Shown here: in pieces, positions 62,621 through 64,000 of the stretch
Layout of the letters: every line of letters starts with the position of its first letter
How positions within the stretch are numbered: the first letter of the stretch is position 1
Source of the DNA: Atherinomorus stipes
Taxonomy: Eukaryota; Chordata; Actinopteri; Atheriniformes; Atherinidae
Assembly: GCA_023101725.1 (NCBI GenBank)
Contig: JALJCO010010520.1
Location: forward strand, 1-64,000
Direction of reading: 5' to 3'
DNA: 64,000 nucleotides
Made by a program: the position numbers and the translations under genes
Notes under the pieces: model-generated
The model's input: only the letters and a program-made list of their open reading frames with translations
The model's database searches: none
What the model was told of the DNA's origin: nothing

Positions 62621-64000
62621 TAAAACTGGGGAGCAGGCTGCCTCTAGACGTGGCAAGCAAAGGCACTTTGGTGCCCTCCCTCACCACGCCCGCTTGACAC
62701 GCTCCCCTCCCCAAAACCCTACGTGTGTGTGTGTGTGAGGTAGAGCAGGGGGGGGGGGGGGGTCTTGGGAAGGGGAGACCAGGGGGGTATGAATTCCCCC
62801 TGGAAGAAGAGCCGTTACCGGCATTAGGTACCCCTGCCTCCCGGGATCCCCCCAGGGCAGAAAGGGCAGGCATGGCCGCCCCCACGGCCCGGCGTCCGGC
62901 GTTCAGCACAGAGGGGCCAGCCTCAGCCCCCTGGGGGCGCTCGACCACGCCAGGCCAGGGAGGGGGGAAAAGGGACGGAAGCGGAAAGGGTCGGCGGAGG
63001 GGCTAGAGTCACCGGCCCAACATCCCCAGGCCTCGCAAACCCCCCAAGAGGCACGCAGAGCTGCTATTTTTTTTTTTTTTTTTTTTTTTTTTTTCCTTTT
63101 TCTCCCCCCCCCCCCCCCCCCCCAACCTGACACACACAAACCCCACCAATGCACCACCACCCCCCGCACCCAAACACCCATCATCCATGCACCCCCACCC
63201 ACCCACCCATCTCCACACCCCCCCACAGGCAGCCACACACACACACAACCGCATTCACGCCCCCCCCTCCAGTCACACACCCACCTACACATACCAAGGA
63301 CGGGGACCGCGGGGCCACCAGCCCCCCCCCACGCCACAAGTTCACCGCCCCCAGCCCCCGGACCACGCGAGACCAACCCGTACGAGACCACCAGTGCAGG
63401 CCAGCCCCAACCGACACAGCGGCCAGGCGGGACAGGCACCCGGCGTGGAAAAGACCCGGCCACCCCCGCAACCCCCCACCTCCACACACTAGAGCTGAAC
63501 GATATGGACAAAACCCCACACCCCGACAGCCACGCCAGACACCCCAACATCGATACGACACGACATGACCACGGGTCCGCCGAAAACCAAGCACCCCGGC
63601 GGAAAGCGCAGCTCCGTCCGCGACCCCCAGAGCCCCACACGCAGGACAAGCACAGGGGAAATCCACACCCCCCACACGGCCGCTCCCGCGACACCAACAT
63701 CCCGGATGCCCACATCCCGACACAGACACGACAACGATACACCCCCCAGCCCCACCACACACACACCCCCACCAGCACACACACCCGCACGCACACAGCA
63801 GAGGCGCCCCGGCGCAGTGACCAGACGTCACCAGGTCGTGAGGACCGGCCAAATCCAGAGGGAGGCACGCCCGCCGGCCCGCCCCCAGCGCCAAGCCGGG
63901 TCCCCCGGCCCCGGAGGCAGGGGCCACCCCGGAGCACCGGGGCCCAGGGCCCCCCCGCCCCCCCCCGCCCCGGGACGACCCCGGCCACCCGGCGCCAGCC
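62621..64000. repeat. C-rich low-complexity block 2
   Basis: Starts with a GT/G-rich hinge (62,720-62,770), then C-rich DNA to the window end, with a T run at 63,068-63,094 and a C run at 63,104-63,123. Shares the CACACT-AGCTGAACGATAT unit and composition with block 1. Open frames on both strands (for example 361 residues on minus) carry no family motif. Confidence 0.6.

Noticed and set aside
62903..63988. A 361-residue glycine/valine-rich minus-strand protein
   Set aside because: Same composition effect as above, and it runs through T and C homopolymers.

Overview
The window looks like repeat-dense nuclear DNA of a teleost fish, probably a spiny-rayed one. The evidence is Tc1/mariner, hAT, PIF/Harbinger-like and KDZ (Zisupton-type) transposons, a tRNA-derived SINE with a percomorph-style head, LINE tails, long CA/TA arrays, a fish C2H2 zinc-finger exon and short exons that resemble the amino end of fish NLR-C (NLRC3-like) genes. 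GT-AG introns are visible. No bacterial-type gene organisation, CRISPR array or rRNA was seen.

Layout. (1) 1-2291 is a transposon-like element bounded by terminal inverted repeats (TIRs). (2) 2292 to about 23,690 is the left arm, and about 23,799-42,650 the right arm, of a giant inverted repeat of about 40 kb whose centre lies inside a short minisatellite. In order from the outer edge, the left arm carries a non-coding first exon and NLR-like exons, a 1.6-kb TIR element, a hAT/BED-finger fragment, a Tc1 element broken by four other TIR elements, a hAT MITE, a 12-finger zinc-finger exon, a second Tc1 relic, LINE tails, a 21-bp minisatellite and a third Tc1-type end. The right arm carries nearly the same list in reverse order and orientation. 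It is about 10% shorter through scattered small deletions, its reading frames are heavily broken, and it lacks one hAT insertion present on the left. (3) 42,651 to about 47,400 is poorly interpretable and holds further rearranged copies of left-arm repeats. (4) 47,481-50,644 is a decayed hAT (ZMYM1/DUF4371-type) transposase gene on the minus strand, followed by a hAT MITE, a 355-bp tandem duplication, a SINE with a 14-bp target duplication and another MITE. (5) About 54,476-57,591 is a multi-exon KDZ transposase gene with its cysteine-cluster region, also on the minus strand and also carrying frame lesions. (6) 57,800-60,332 holds a Tc1 end, a 1.4-kb TIR element, a LINE ORF2 tail and a poly-T tract. 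(7) About 60,880-64,000 is an extremely C-rich, G-poor, low-complexity domain built from at least two related blocks.

I see no gene in the window that I would call intact. The NLR-like and zinc-finger exons are the only non-transposon coding sequences I can support, and both carry single-base lesions in the better-preserved arm. The central question is whether the 40-kb inverted repeat is a real palindromic duplication or an assembly fold-back joining two haplotypes. Its CpG-gaining, deletion-biased differences suggest unpolished long-read sequence. The clean absence of a transposon in one arm shows that the arms do not come from the same molecule.
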